In this document: piece by piece, positions 1 through 10,002 of the stretch
Numbering within the stretch: position 1 is the first letter of the stretch
Layout: each line of letters begins with the position of its first letter
Source of the DNA: Mariniphaga sp041684965
GTDB taxonomy: Bacteria > Bacteroidota > Bacteroidia > Bacteroidales > Prolixibacteraceae
Reading direction: 5' to 3'
Length of the DNA stretch: 64,000 bases
Assembly: GCA_041684965.1 (NCBI GenBank)
Contig: JAWLGR010000002.1
Coordinates: forward strand, 248,001 to 312,000
Notes under the pieces: model-generated
The model's input: the letters and a program-made list of their open reading frames with translations, nothing else
What the model was told of the DNA's origin: nothing
The model's database searches: none
Translations under genes and position numbers: made by a program

Positions 1-1043
1 ATGAAGATTATTTTAAACAGGTTGATTACATTGTTGATAAAGCCGCTTCGCTGGGTATGTTTATTGGAATGCTCCCCTCATGGGGAAATTATTGGAAAAC
101 CAATCCTGATAATGACAGACGGTTATTTACCCGTGAGACAGCCCGGATCTATGGAGAATTCCTGGGAAAGCGGTACAGTGGGAAACCAATTATCTGGATT
201 CTTGGGGGAGATAATAATCCGGAGAATAAGGAAGAATATGAAATAATAGAAGCTTTAGCATTGGGGCTTCGGGCACATGGTAACAGTTCACAGCTAATGA
301 CCTTTCATCCGAGGGGGCCGGGCCGTTCATCCGATTATTTTCATAACGCTGTTTGGCTTGATTTTAATATGTTTCAATCATCACATGCTGCAAAGGGATT
401 TGACAATGGAATTTTTGCTGAACTCGATCGTAAACTGACGCCAGTAAAACCTACAATAGATGGTGAACCCCGGTATGAACAAATTATAACAGGCTTTTAT
501 CACCAGGGAGCCCATCCAATGAACAGGTTTACAAATTATGATACCCGGACTGCTGCATACTGGTCTCTGTTAGCCGGATCATTTGGTCATACATACGGGA
601 ATAATAATATTTGGCAAATGTGGCGAAACGGAGAACAAAATGTTGTTGGTGCTGATATCCCATGGTATGAGGCGATTCATCATCCGGGTTCATATGAAAT
701 GATGCATCTTCGTAAACTTTTTGAATCGGTAAGCTGGGAGAAATTGACTCCTTCCCAGGAATTGATTATCGATGGTCCGGTTGATGGAACATCGAAAGTT
801 AGAGTAGCAATTGCTTCTGATAAATCTTTTCTTATGGCTTATTCCGCTAAAGGGGAACCATTTACTCTAAATTTAGATTCCCTGTCTTCAAATCATCTTT
901 CTGAGTCATGGTTTGACCCAAGGTATGGAAACCGTTTTATTTTTCGAAAAGGAATTACAAAGTCAATTAAAACTTTTACATCTCCTACCTCAGGAGAGGG
1001 TAACGATTGGATTCTTATAATTGAAACAGAAAAACGCTACTAG
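1..1043 (+). CDS. GH140/apiosidase-like (DUF4038) glycoside hydrolase, 5' end outside window
   Basis: The reading frame is open from base 3, so the gene begins before the window and its signal peptide and first part of the barrel are missing. What remains is the second half of a DUF4038 TIM barrel followed by the C-terminal beta domain usually named putative collagen-binding (PF12904). Visible family motifs are WILGGDNNP and, 85 residues later, DGEPRYE; the Asp and Glu in them are the likely acid and nucleophile by analogy with GH140 apiosidase. That family removes apiose from plant rhamnogalacturonan II, but many DUF4038 proteins have unknown substrates. No SusC/SusD genes are in view, so the substrate cannot be read from context. 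Confidence 0.85.
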   Translation, partial: EDYFKQVDYIVDKAASLGMFIGMLPSWGNYWKTNPDNDRRLFTRETARIYGEFLGKRYSGKPIIWILGGDNNPENKEEYEIIEALALGLRAHGNSSQLMTFHPRGPGRSSDYFHNAVWLDFNMFQSSHAAKGFDNGIFAELDRKLTPVKPTIDGEPRYEQIITGFYHQGAHPMNRFTNYDTRTAAYWSLLAGSFGHTYGNNNIWQMWRNGEQNVVGADIPWYEAIHHPGSYEMMHLRKLFESVSWEKLTPSQELIIDGPVDGTSKVRVAIASDKSFLMAYSAKGEPFTLNLDSLSSNHLSESWFDPRYGNRFIFRKGITKSIKTFTSPTSGEGNDWILIIETEKRY

Positions 1044-1566
1044 CAATTTTTGATTTTTCTTTTGTTTTGGTAAAATATTTTTTGAAAGAAATAACTTCCG
1101 ACAGAAAAACGGATTCTTTTTCTATCCAAATAATTTTGCTGTCTGTCGTTTGGCAAATGAATTCCATCAAAAGGAAAAATCATTCTAAAACATTCATTTA
1201 ATTCTGCTTTTCAGGAGAATTTAAAAATGCCTTCTTTAAATAGGACTTTTTATCCTGAAAAAATGCGAATCATCCAGGCCTTAACAGTTAAATCTATTAT
1301 TTAGCCTGATAATTTTTCGATTGGTAAATTTTGGAAAAGGGGCTAAAACAAATTGGAACTGGCTGCTGTTTCTAATTTGAAAGATTTGATTGCTGAACAG
1401 GCCTCCCTAATAATTTGTTAAGTAAATAAAGAAACTAACTGATCAAAAGAAATCGATGTCAATAATGACATTTCCAATGACCAGTTTGTACGTTTAGAGT
1501 TTAAAAATAAATGCTGAATTTAAATATTTTATTCATCAATTAATTCGGTTATAAAATGATGAACAA
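1044..1566. other. Intergenic region, no gene recognised
   Basis: This 523-base gap separates the glycosidase from the large adhesin gene. I see no convincing coding frame or strong terminator. It holds a 19-base string (1211-1229, TCAGGAGAATTTAAAAATG) that recurs exactly at 11841-11859. It contains an AGGAGA Shine-Dalgarno-like core before an ATG, but the frame that follows is only 25 codons. The last 100 bases are AT-rich and probably carry the adhesin promoter. Confidence 0.5.
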
Positions 1567-4500
1567 ATGTTATCTCTTGCCAAATTACAAGTTATGAATG
1601 CCTGTTCACTCAACAATTTTACAAATAAAATGCGTATTCATTTTTATAATATTTTGCCTGGATTGATGCTTTTCATCTGTATGATGTGTATTCAGTCATT
1701 ATTGTCAAATAATTCTATTGATGCTGATATTCCGTATGATTTTTTTTCGAAAAATAAATATAAGTTTTTTTCGAAAAATGAATCAATTAAAATTCTCAAT
1801 ACGGATTCAGAAATTGATTTGAATTTTAATGAGCATCTTATTGTCAGTAAAACTGCTTCTCCCATGATATATAATAAGGTTGGGACTGAAGTAAGTTATC
1901 GTATTGTTGTTGAAAATGCCGGCAGTACCGTCCTTAAAGATATTGTAGTAACAGACCCTCTGATAAAGCTTGAGTATACAATAGACCGTCTTGTGAGGAA
2001 TCAGGCTCAGGAATTTGTAAAATCTTATTTCATTACAGAGTCAGATGTCTTCCGGGGTAGCGTCAGTAATAAAGTTCTTGCTTCGGCCATTGACTCAAAA
2101 GGAAGTATTGTAAGCAGTGAGGATGAAGTTACCATATTATTTACTCAGATTGCCGGTTTGACCATCACAAAAACTGCTACTCCTGTGTCGTTTGCTGAAG
2201 TAGATGAGGAAATAAGCTATGTAATTAAGATAGAAAATATTGGAGACGTCACTGTTTCGAATGTAACTGTTTCTGATCCCTTAACCGGATTAAACAGGAA
2301 CATTGGAAACCTGGCACCCGGTTCAGATGAAAGCGTTACGACAAGCCACACAATTACCCAGGCTGACATCGACCGTGGAAGTGTAAGCAACATGGCCACT
2401 GCATCGGGCACTGATCCTGAAGGAGCCTTGGTCACAGCTGAAGATGGTGCCACTATTACAGGTATTCAAAAGACAGGACTGACAGTAACCAAGAGTGCCT
2501 CCCCAACCAGCTACAATGCAGTTGGTACAGAAATCACCTACACCATTGAGGTGGAAAACACAGGCAATGTCAATGTTTCGAATGTTTCTGTTTCTGATCC
2601 TTTAACCGGATTAAACAGGAACATTGGAAGCCTGGCACCAGGGGAAGATGAAAGCATTACTACAAGCTACAACATTACCCAGGCTGACATTGACCGGGGA
2701 AGTGTAAGCAACACGGCCACTGCATCCGGCACCGGTCCTGGCGGAGCATTGGTTACAGCTGAAGGTAATGCCACCATTACAGGCACCCAAAATGCAGGAC
2801 TGACGGTAACCAAGAGTGCCTCCCCAACCGGCTACAATGCAGTTGGTGCAGAAATCACCTACACCATTGAGGTGGAAAACACAGGCAATGTCAATGTTTC
2901 GAATATAACTGTTTCGGATCCTTTAACCGGATTAAACAGGAACATTGGAAGCCTGGCACCCGGTTCAGATGAAAGCATTACTACAAGCTACAACATAACC
3001 CAGGCCGATATTGACCGGGGAAGTGTAAGCAACACTGCAACTGCATCGGGCACAGGTGCCGGTGGAGCATCGGTTACAGCAGAAGGTAATGCCACCATTA
3101 CAGGTACCCAAAATGCAGGACTTACAGTAACCAAGAGAGCCTCCCCAACCAGCTACAATGCAGTTGGGACAGAAATTACCTACACCATTGAGGTTGAAAA
3201 TACAGGCAATGTCAATGTTTCGAATGTAACTGTTTCTGATCCATTAACCGGATTAAACAGGAACATTGGAAGCCTGGCACCAGGGGAAGATGAAAGCATT
3301 ACGACAAGCTATACCATTACCCAGGCCGACATCGACCGGGGAAGTGTAAGCAACACTGCAACTGCATCGGGTACAGGTGCCGGTGGAGCATCAGTTACAG
3401 CAGAAGGTAATGCCACCATTACAGGTACCCAAAATGCAGGACTTACGGTAACCAAGAGTGCCTCCCCGCCCAGCTACAATGCAGTTGGGGCAGAAATTAC
3501 CTACACCATTGAGGTTGAAAATACAGGCAATGTCAATGTTTCGAATGTAACTGTTTCTGATCCATTAACCGGATTAAACAGGAACATTGGAAGCCTGGCA
3601 CCAGGTTCAGTTGAAAGCGTTACAACAAGCTACACCATAACCCAGGCTGACATTGACCGGGGAAGTGTAAGCAACACTGCAACTGCATCGGGCACCGGTG
3701 CCGGCGGAGCATCGGTTACAGCTGAAGGTAATGCCTCCATTACAGGCACCCAAAATGCAGGACTGGCGGTAACTAAAAGTGCCTCCCCAACCAGCTACAA
3801 TGCGGTTGGTACAGAAATTTCCTACACTATTGAGGTTCAAAATACAGGCAATGTCAATGTTTCGAATGTAACTGTTTCTGATCCATTAACCGGATTAAAC
3901 AGGAACATTGGAAGCCTGGCACCAGGTGAAGATGAAAGCGTTACGACAAGCTACACCATTACCCAGGCCGATATCGACCGGGGAAGTGTAAGCAACACGG
4001 CCACTGCATCGGGCACCGGTGCAGGAGGAGGTTTAGTTAGTGCTGAGGATAAAGCTATTGTTACTGGCACATTGAGTACAGGCATTTCATTAGAATTAAA
4101 TGCTTCTCCATCTAGCTTTAATGAAGTTGGTGATGAAATTTCATATACAATCATAATAGAAAATACAGGAAACGTTACCTTGTCAGAAGTTATTGTTACA
4201 GATGAACGTACAGGTATTCATGAAACTATAGACAGTTTTGCCCCGGGGGCAAAACAAACCTTTACAGCTACCTATAATGTAATTCAAACGGACCTTAATA
4301 TGGGAAGTATACCAAATACTGCTTCCGTTACAGGGAAAGGCCCGGGTGGCTCTATAATTAGTGATAATGATTTTGTCGAAATATCAGCTATTCAAAATCC
4401 ACAACTGACGGTAAATAAAAATGCAACGAAGGAAAATTTTACAACTGTTGGCGAGGAGATTTCCTGGACCATTATTGTGGAAAATACAGGGAATGTTGTA

Positions 4501-7023
4501 GTTACAGATATTTTAATAACGGATCCTCTTGTTGGATTGAATGAATCCATTGGTAATCTTAATCCGGGAGAAATACGTAGTTATACCCCTTCCTATTTGA
4601 TAACTCAGGTTGATTTAAGCAATGGCAATGTCATCAATATTGTGAAGGTAACCGGCAATTATCTTGATGAAAGTTTTGAGATAAAAGTGGATGAGACAGT
4701 AACAGCTTTGCTGCCGCCTGTTGCAAATGACGATGAAAGTTCAGACCATATCTCAGGGAATATTGTAACAATCAATATTCTTGAAAATGATTTTTTAGGT
4801 GATGGAAGCAAAGCATTGCCTGGTTTGGTCAGAATAGATTTAAATTCATCCGTCGAAGGCTTCCAGACTGAATTTGTCAAGAATGGTGAAGGTGTTTGGC
4901 GATACAACCCTCAGAATGGTCAGGTAACTTTTACACCTGAATCTGGTTTTACTACTGATCCTACTGAAATTAATTATATAATAACGGAAATTTCAACAGA
5001 CCTGAGTGATGCTGCAACGATTAGAGTTGATTATAATGAAGGTGAGCCATTCGCATTTAATGATATAAGCTCAGGAAACATCCCGGGTAATGAGGTTGTT
5101 TTAAATATACTGGCAAATGATAAATTAAGCGACGGTTCACAGGTATTGGCTTCATTGGTAACTCTTGATCTTAATCCGGCGCAGGCAGGAATTCAAACGG
5201 AATTGATTGTCACTGGAGAAGGTACCTGGTCGCTTAACATTCAAACCGGAGATTTAAGATTTACTCCCCTGGCAGGTTATACCACCAATCCTACTCCGAT
5301 AGTTTATTCTTTAACTGAAAATTTGACGGGACTGACAGATAATGGTACTGTGATAATCAGTTACGATGAAGTGCCGCCTGTTGCTGCTGATGATGTAAGT
5401 GCAGGTCATGAACCAGGTGAGATAGTTACTTTCAATATACTCTCAAACGATCAGTTAAGTGATGGCTCACCCGCATTGGCAGAACTGGTAACTCTTGACC
5501 TTGATTTATCTCTGGCAGGAATTCAGGATGATTTTGTGGTATCGGGAGAAGGTACCTGGAGATTGAATTCTGCAACCGGAGAGGTTACTTTTTCTCCAAT
5601 TGCCGGGTTTACTGCTGATACAAAACCAGTTACCTATAGATTAACTGAGAATCTGACGGGTTTGTATGATACGGCATCCATTATAGTAATTTATAACGAT
5701 GAACCACCGGTTGCTGTCGATGACTCAAGTATTGGCAATGAACCAGGTACTGAAGTGAGCATTAAAATTCTCGAAAACGATTTACTAAGTGATGGTACAC
5801 CTGCATTATTAAAATTAGTAATTGTCGATATAGATCCACTTAAAGATGGGATTCAACATGAACTTGTTGTGCCGGAGCAGGGTATCTGGCAGTATAATCA
5901 GGGAAGTGGTACCCTGACGTTCACTCCCCAAATAGATTTTTTTAGCAACCCAACTCCTGTAATTTACAGTTTATGCAGTGTGTGGAATACATCATTGTGC
6001 GATGAAGCTTCTGTGATTGTAGAATATGATTTGGATGTGTTGCCAGCTTCTCTTGGTTTTATAAAAGCAGGAATGTATAATATTGAAGAAGAAATTATAT
6101 ATTATTCCTTCGAGATTACGAATACTGGAAAAATTCCTGTTTGGGATATTGTAATTATAGATGAAAGAATTGGTATTAATAATCTTACTGTAGCTCCCGA
6201 TACCTTGCAGCCAGGTGGTACTGCTTTAGTTTCGGCAACTTATGAAGTTACTCAGGATGAAAAGAATGAAGGCAGTGTGACCAATTCAGCAAGGGTTATT
6301 GGATTCACACACAATGGTAAAAGAATTGAGGATATTTCAGGAAGTGCTATACAAAATGATGAACCAACAGTAACTCTTTTAGATCAAGTTCCTTCCATTT
6401 CTGTTGAAAAAGAGGCTGTTCTTTTTTCACTAAAAGCAAGTTTAAATGAAGTCGTAGATTTCAGAATAACAGCTGTTAATAATGGCAATGTAATTTTGGA
6501 AGAAGTTAGGGTGGAAGATCCCCTTACAGGATTCGAACAGGAGGTAGGCAGTTTACTGCCGGGTGAAACTGTTGTTTTACTAACAAACTACATTATTCAG
6601 CCAGAGGATGATTTAAATGGGGAATTTGAAAATACTGCAATTGTACGAGGTACTGCTCCGGATGGAAGTATTGTAGAAGACAGTCACACTATAACCATCG
6701 AAGTTGAATCATGTGGAATGGTAATTCCAACAGGTTTTTCTCCCAACGGAGACGGCATTCAGGATACCTGGCGTATTACCTGCCTTGATAAATATCCTGA
6801 TGCCAGAATTGAAGTTTTTAACCGTTGGGGCAATCGTGTTTTTGAAAAGGATAAATATGGGAATAGTGATGTGCATGGAAGAACAGATGCGTGGTGGGAT
6901 GGCTATTCAACCAATAAGGGAACATTCGGCAACAGCATATTGCCGGCAGGAACTTATTATTACATTCTTTATTTGATGGAAGGGCAGGAGCCAATTAGTG
7001 GATTTGTTTTCCTGAACAGATAA
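1567..7023 (+). CDS. Giant repeat adhesin with T9SS type B sorting domain
   Basis: A secreted surface protein of about 1800 residues. ATG codons at 1567, 1594 and 1630 are possible starts; the one at 1630 begins directly before a hydrophobic signal segment. From residue 90 there are nine DUF11/DUF7507-like beta-sandwich repeats, the first eight exactly 107 residues apart. From about residue 1050 come four CshA-type fibril repeats of about 110 residues (each with PPVAxDD-type starts and an F-TP-x-FxxxPTP core), then two more divergent DUF7507-like repeats. The last 100 residues, starting at CGMVIPTGFSPNGDGIQDTW, form the gliding-motility-type (type B) C-terminal domain that directs export through T9SS. 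Role in adhesion is inferred from architecture. PorP/SprF and OmpA genes follow directly. Confidence 0.9.
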   Translation: MLSLAKLQVMNACSLNNFTNKMRIHFYNILPGLMLFICMMCIQSLLSNNSIDADIPYDFFSKNKYKFFSKNESIKILNTDSEIDLNFNEHLIVSKTASPMIYNKVGTEVSYRIVVENAGSTVLKDIVVTDPLIKLEYTIDRLVRNQAQEFVKSYFITESDVFRGSVSNKVLASAIDSKGSIVSSEDEVTILFTQIAGLTITKTATPVSFAEVDEEISYVIKIENIGDVTVSNVTVSDPLTGLNRNIGNLAPGSDESVTTSHTITQADIDRGSVSNMATASGTDPEGALVTAEDGATITGIQKTGLTVTKSASPTSYNAVGTEITYTIEVENTGNVNVSNVSVSDPLTGLNRNIGSLAPGEDESITTSYNITQADIDRGSVSNTATASGTGPGGALVTAEGNATITGTQNAGLTVTKSASPTGYNAVGAEITYTIEVENTGNVNVSNITVSDPLTGLNRNIGSLAPGSDESITTSYNITQADIDRGSVSNTATASGTGAGGASVTAEGNATITGTQNAGLTVTKRASPTSYNAVGTEITYTIEVENTGNVNVSNVTVSDPLTGLNRNIGSLAPGEDESITTSYTITQADIDRGSVSNTATASGTGAGGASVTAEGNATITGTQNAGLTVTKSASPPSYNAVGAEITYTIEVENTGNVNVSNVTVSDPLTGLNRNIGSLAPGSVESVTTSYTITQADIDRGSVSNTATASGTGAGGASVTAEGNASITGTQNAGLAVTKSASPTSYNAVGTEISYTIEVQNTGNVNVSNVTVSDPLTGLNRNIGSLAPGEDESVTTSYTITQADIDRGSVSNTATASGTGAGGGLVSAEDKAIVTGTLSTGISLELNASPSSFNEVGDEISYTIIIENTGNVTLSEVIVTDERTGIHETIDSFAPGAKQTFTATYNVIQTDLNMGSIPNTASVTGKGPGGSIISDNDFVEISAIQNPQLTVNKNATKENFTTVGEEISWTIIVENTGNVVVTDILITDPLVGLNESIGNLNPGEIRSYTPSYLITQVDLSNGNVINIVKVTGNYLDESFEIKVDETVTALLPPVANDDESSDHISGNIVTINILENDFLGDGSKALPGLVRIDLNSSVEGFQTEFVKNGEGVWRYNPQNGQVTFTPESGFTTDPTEINYIITEISTDLSDAATIRVDYNEGEPFAFNDISSGNIPGNEVVLNILANDKLSDGSQVLASLVTLDLNPAQAGIQTELIVTGEGTWSLNIQTGDLRFTPLAGYTTNPTPIVYSLTENLTGLTDNGTVIISYDEVPPVAADDVSAGHEPGEIVTFNILSNDQLSDGSPALAELVTLDLDLSLAGIQDDFVVSGEGTWRLNSATGEVTFSPIAGFTADTKPVTYRLTENLTGLYDTASIIVIYNDEPPVAVDDSSIGNEPGTEVSIKILENDLLSDGTPALLKLVIVDIDPLKDGIQHELVVPEQGIWQYNQGSGTLTFTPQIDFFSNPTPVIYSLCSVWNTSLCDEASVIVEYDLDVLPASLGFIKAGMYNIEEEIIYYSFEITNTGKIPVWDIVIIDERIGINNLTVAPDTLQPGGTALVSATYEVTQDEKNEGSVTNSARVIGFTHNGKRIEDISGSAIQNDEPTVTLLDQVPSISVEKEAVLFSLKASLNEVVDFRITAVNNGNVILEEVRVEDPLTGFEQEVGSLLPGETVVLLTNYIIQPEDDLNGEFENTAIVRGTAPDGSIVEDSHTITIEVESCGMVIPTGFSPNGDGIQDTWRITCLDKYPDARIEVFNRWGNRVFEKDKYGNSDVHGRTDAWWDGYSTNKGTFGNSILPAGTYYYILYLMEGQEPISGFVFLNR
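1834..4710 (+). repeat. Nine tandem repeats in the adhesin, 321-bp period
   Basis: Units begin at 1834, 2155, 2476, 2797, 3118, 3439, 3760, 4081 and 4402, a spacing of exactly 321 bases (107 codons). The five units between 2476 and 4080 are nearly identical at the DNA level, with long stretches unchanged (for example the segment coding DPLTGLNRNIGSLAPG). The first, eighth and ninth units are clearly diverged. Uniform interior copies flanked by diverged ones indicate recent expansion or gene conversion. Such repeats are prone to copy-number change and to assembly collapse. Confidence 0.95.
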
Positions 7024-7035
7024 AATGAATATTAA

Positions 7036-7992
7036 ATGGAAATGAAACAATTTAGGAAGATAAAAAAACAAAAGACAAAGTTCCTGTTGTTGTTGGTGCT
7101 TATGTTAGAATTGACACTGGGGTATGCCCAGCAGGAACCTTCATTTGCTCAATATAATTTTAATACTCAGATTATTAATCCTGCTTATGCCGGCACCTGG
7201 GAAAACCTTGGTTTTATGGCTTTAGGCAGAAATCAGTGGGTAGGTATGGAAGGAGCTCCTAAAACATATACCTTATCGGTTCAGTCTCCAACAAGATTCC
7301 GAAATGTATCGGTGGGATTTAATATTATGTCTGATAAAGCAGGCTTTGAAAATAGGATATTATTAAATCTTGATTATTCATATAGATTACAAGTAAATAA
7401 CGATATGTTTCTGCGTTTGGGAATAAAAGGAGGAATCACAAGTTACAGAGTAAATTTTTCTGAATATATAGGCTATCCGGGGGATCCTGCCGACCCAATG
7501 TTTATGGGAGATATAGATAAGAAAATATTACCTAATTTCGGAATTGGTTCGTATTTCTATGGTGAAAGATATTATTTTGGTCTTTCGATACCAAAAATTT
7601 TGCAAAATAATATCGATAATAATTACACTAATTATTCTACTTCAGCAGAATTACGTCACTACTTTTTAATTGGAGGTTATGTTTATGATATTTCAGATGA
7701 TGTTCAGTTCAAACCAACAATCTTAACCAGAATTGTTTGGGGGGCACCGGTAATTTTCGATTTGTCTGCAAATTTCCTGTTGAGAGACTACATCTGGCTT
7801 GGAGCCAATTATCGCCTTGGTGATTCATTCGGTTTTGTTGCTCAATGGATTTTCGATAATCAGCTAAGGATTGGATATGGAGTTGAGTTTTCAACTTCTG
7901 CTATGGGGTCACTTCACAGTGGAACGCATGAAGTGATGGTTTCATATGAACTGACTGGAAGAAGAAGATGGAGTTCTCCCCGTATGTTTTAA
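7036..7992 (+). CDS. PorP/SprF family type IX secretion membrane protein
   Basis: A 318-residue outer-membrane beta-barrel protein of the PorP/SprF family. After a signal peptide (hydrophobic segment ending GYAQ) comes the family hallmark FAQYNFNTQIINPAYAGT, then alternating strands rich in glycine and aromatics. Members of this family sit beside genes for type B CTD proteins and help anchor or export that specific partner, as SprF does for SprB. Here it starts 12 bases after the adhesin stop codon, so co-transcription and a partner role for that adhesin are likely. ATG 7036 is followed by a second Met at codon 3; either could be the start. Confidence 0.93.
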   Translation: MEMKQFRKIKKQKTKFLLLLVLMLELTLGYAQQEPSFAQYNFNTQIINPAYAGTWENLGFMALGRNQWVGMEGAPKTYTLSVQSPTRFRNVSVGFNIMSDKAGFENRILLNLDYSYRLQVNNDMFLRLGIKGGITSYRVNFSEYIGYPGDPADPMFMGDIDKKILPNFGIGSYFYGERYYFGLSIPKILQNNIDNNYTNYSTSAELRHYFLIGGYVYDISDDVQFKPTILTRIVWGAPVIFDLSANFLLRDYIWLGANYRLGDSFGFVAQWIFDNQLRIGYGVEFSTSAMGSLHSGTHEVMVSYELTGRRRWSSPRMF

Positions 7993-8067
7993 ATTAAGAA
8001 ACTAAATTGAATACTGAATAATGAAGCAAATACAGGCATCGGATTTTTATAAACATTTATTCACAGA

Positions 8068-9828
8068 ATGAAAGTTACTGTTAATATTATAATTTTATTT
8101 ATCCTAATCTCTACCCGGATTATGAGCCAGACGTTCTTCGATCGGCATAGATATGTTCCGGAACTACTTCCATTGATTAATACTGAAGAAAGTGAAATCT
8201 CACCAGCTATAATTAATGATGATTTATATTTTTCTGCTGTTCGCCAAGAACAAAGATCAAATCAACGGAATTTGTCATTCTATGATGTTTATTATACAGA
8301 AACCGATCTTAAGGGATATCCCCTGATATTAAGAAAACTGGTTCCGGGATTTGGGAATTTATACCATGAAGGACCAATTTCATGGTGCGGGAAAACGGAA
8401 GAACTTTTTGTTACTTTAAGCAATATATCGGGAGAGGACATCTTACGGAATACAATAAAAAATGAGCATATCAGGCTAAGGCTTGTAATAATGAAACAAG
8501 TTAATGAAAGGTGGACAGTTGTGGAAGAACTACCTTTTAATAATAATGCATATCATTTTGCTCATCCTGCTATTAGCAAAACCGGCGATACATTAGTGTT
8601 TACAAGTGATATGGCCGGTGGTTTTGGCAAATCAGATTTATATATGTCTATCCGAAAGGAAGGAAAGTGGAGTGACCCACAAAACCTTGGAGAAGTTATT
8701 AATACTGGTGGTAATGAAATGTTTCCTACATTTGGGCCTGGTGGATTACTTCTTTTTTCTTCAGATGGACATGCAGAAAATCATGGGCAGCTTGATTTAT
8801 ATTATACGACGCTGACTGAGAATGCGTCTGTTAGAAACCTTGGAAGTAAAATCAATTCTGAACAAGATGATTTTGGACTGGTTGTTCATCCTTCCGGAGA
8901 GTATGGCTATTTTTCTTCCAGCCGGATTGGTGCAGGTAAAGATGATATATATCGTGTATCTTTTATTTCCCTATTTGAAACTTTAGGAGGCGTGGTTGTT
9001 AACAATAATGGAGAGCCAGAGTCGGGAGCTTTGGTAAACTTACTGGACTGCAATGGGAATGATATCCGATCAACACAATCAGATTCCAGGGGCTTTTTTG
9101 AATTTGAGGTATTTAAAGACTCCTGTTACCAGGCTATGGCAATGAAAACAGGTTATCATGCTGACTTGAAGCCTTATTATTTGAGAAAATCAATAGAATT
9201 AGTTATTACTCAATTAATAAGATATAATATTTTGGTAGTGGATATAGAAAATAGTAGACCTTTAGCTGACGGAATAATATGGTGTGATGACGTGAAATGG
9301 ATGACAAATGAGAATGGAAATGCAGATATTGATACAGACAAACTCAAGCAGTGTGATCTCCGGATAACAAAAGAAGGGTATTTTGATTTTATAATTGAAG
9401 CCGATCCCTACCGATTTACTCCTGGTGCTGAAATATTGGATACAGTTTTCCTTTTTAGGAAGGAAATAAATAAATCATATGTTTTTGAAAACATTAACTT
9501 TTTTCTCGATAGATGGAGATTACTTCCTGATTCAGAACAAGAACTGAGGAAATTAATAAAGCTGATGAACGATAATCCTAATTTGAAAATAGAACTGGCA
9601 TCGCATACAGACAGCAGGGGAGAAGCTAAATACAATGAGTGGTTAAGTCAAAAACGTTCCGATTCAGTGACAGATTACCTCATTGAGAATGGAATATCAA
9701 AAGAACGGATTGTTTCTAAAGGTTACGGAGAAAGCAGATTAATTAACAATTGTGCCAATGGAATCCCATGTAGCGAAGCCGAGCACCTTGAAAACCGGAG
9801 AACAGAATTTATAGTTATAGATTTTTAA
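8068..9828 (+). CDS. OmpA family protein with PD40 propeller, PorE-like
   Basis: A 586-residue exported protein. Order of parts: signal peptide (to about residue 21), PD40/WD40-like propeller repeats (about 35-305, with motifs such as SPAIINDDLYFSA, HPAISKTGDTLVFTSDMAGGFGKSDLY and FPTFGPGGLLLFSSDG in short overlapping form), a carboxypeptidase regulatory-like domain (about 310-380), a second beta domain and a C-terminal OmpA domain (about 470-586) with the peptidoglycan-binding signature HTDSRG and LSQKRSDSV. The same arrangement is found in the T9SS accessory protein PorE and its many paralogues. It probably links the adhesin/PorP complex to the cell wall. Third gene of the unit, 75 bases after porP/sprF. 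Confidence 0.88.
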   Translation: MKVTVNIIILFILISTRIMSQTFFDRHRYVPELLPLINTEESEISPAIINDDLYFSAVRQEQRSNQRNLSFYDVYYTETDLKGYPLILRKLVPGFGNLYHEGPISWCGKTEELFVTLSNISGEDILRNTIKNEHIRLRLVIMKQVNERWTVVEELPFNNNAYHFAHPAISKTGDTLVFTSDMAGGFGKSDLYMSIRKEGKWSDPQNLGEVINTGGNEMFPTFGPGGLLLFSSDGHAENHGQLDLYYTTLTENASVRNLGSKINSEQDDFGLVVHPSGEYGYFSSSRIGAGKDDIYRVSFISLFETLGGVVVNNNGEPESGALVNLLDCNGNDIRSTQSDSRGFFEFEVFKDSCYQAMAMKTGYHADLKPYYLRKSIELVITQLIRYNILVVDIENSRPLADGIIWCDDVKWMTNENGNADIDTDKLKQCDLRITKEGYFDFIIEADPYRFTPGAEILDTVFLFRKEINKSYVFENINFFLDRWRLLPDSEQELRKLIKLMNDNPNLKIELASHTDSRGEAKYNEWLSQKRSDSVTDYLIENGISKERIVSKGYGESRLINNCANGIPCSEAEHLENRRTEFIVIDF

Positions 9829-10002
9829 AAGATTAGTGGCAAAAGTAAATGCATATAGTAACCAAATTAAATATATGTTTTTTTTGATCTTATCTTCTAC
9901 AGAATTATTCACCATAAAAAGGAGAAGGTTATTTTTATTATTGGGACAAAAGTGTAATCTTGTAAAGCAAAATTGAATTATATCAATCCTAAATTTTTCG
10001 CT

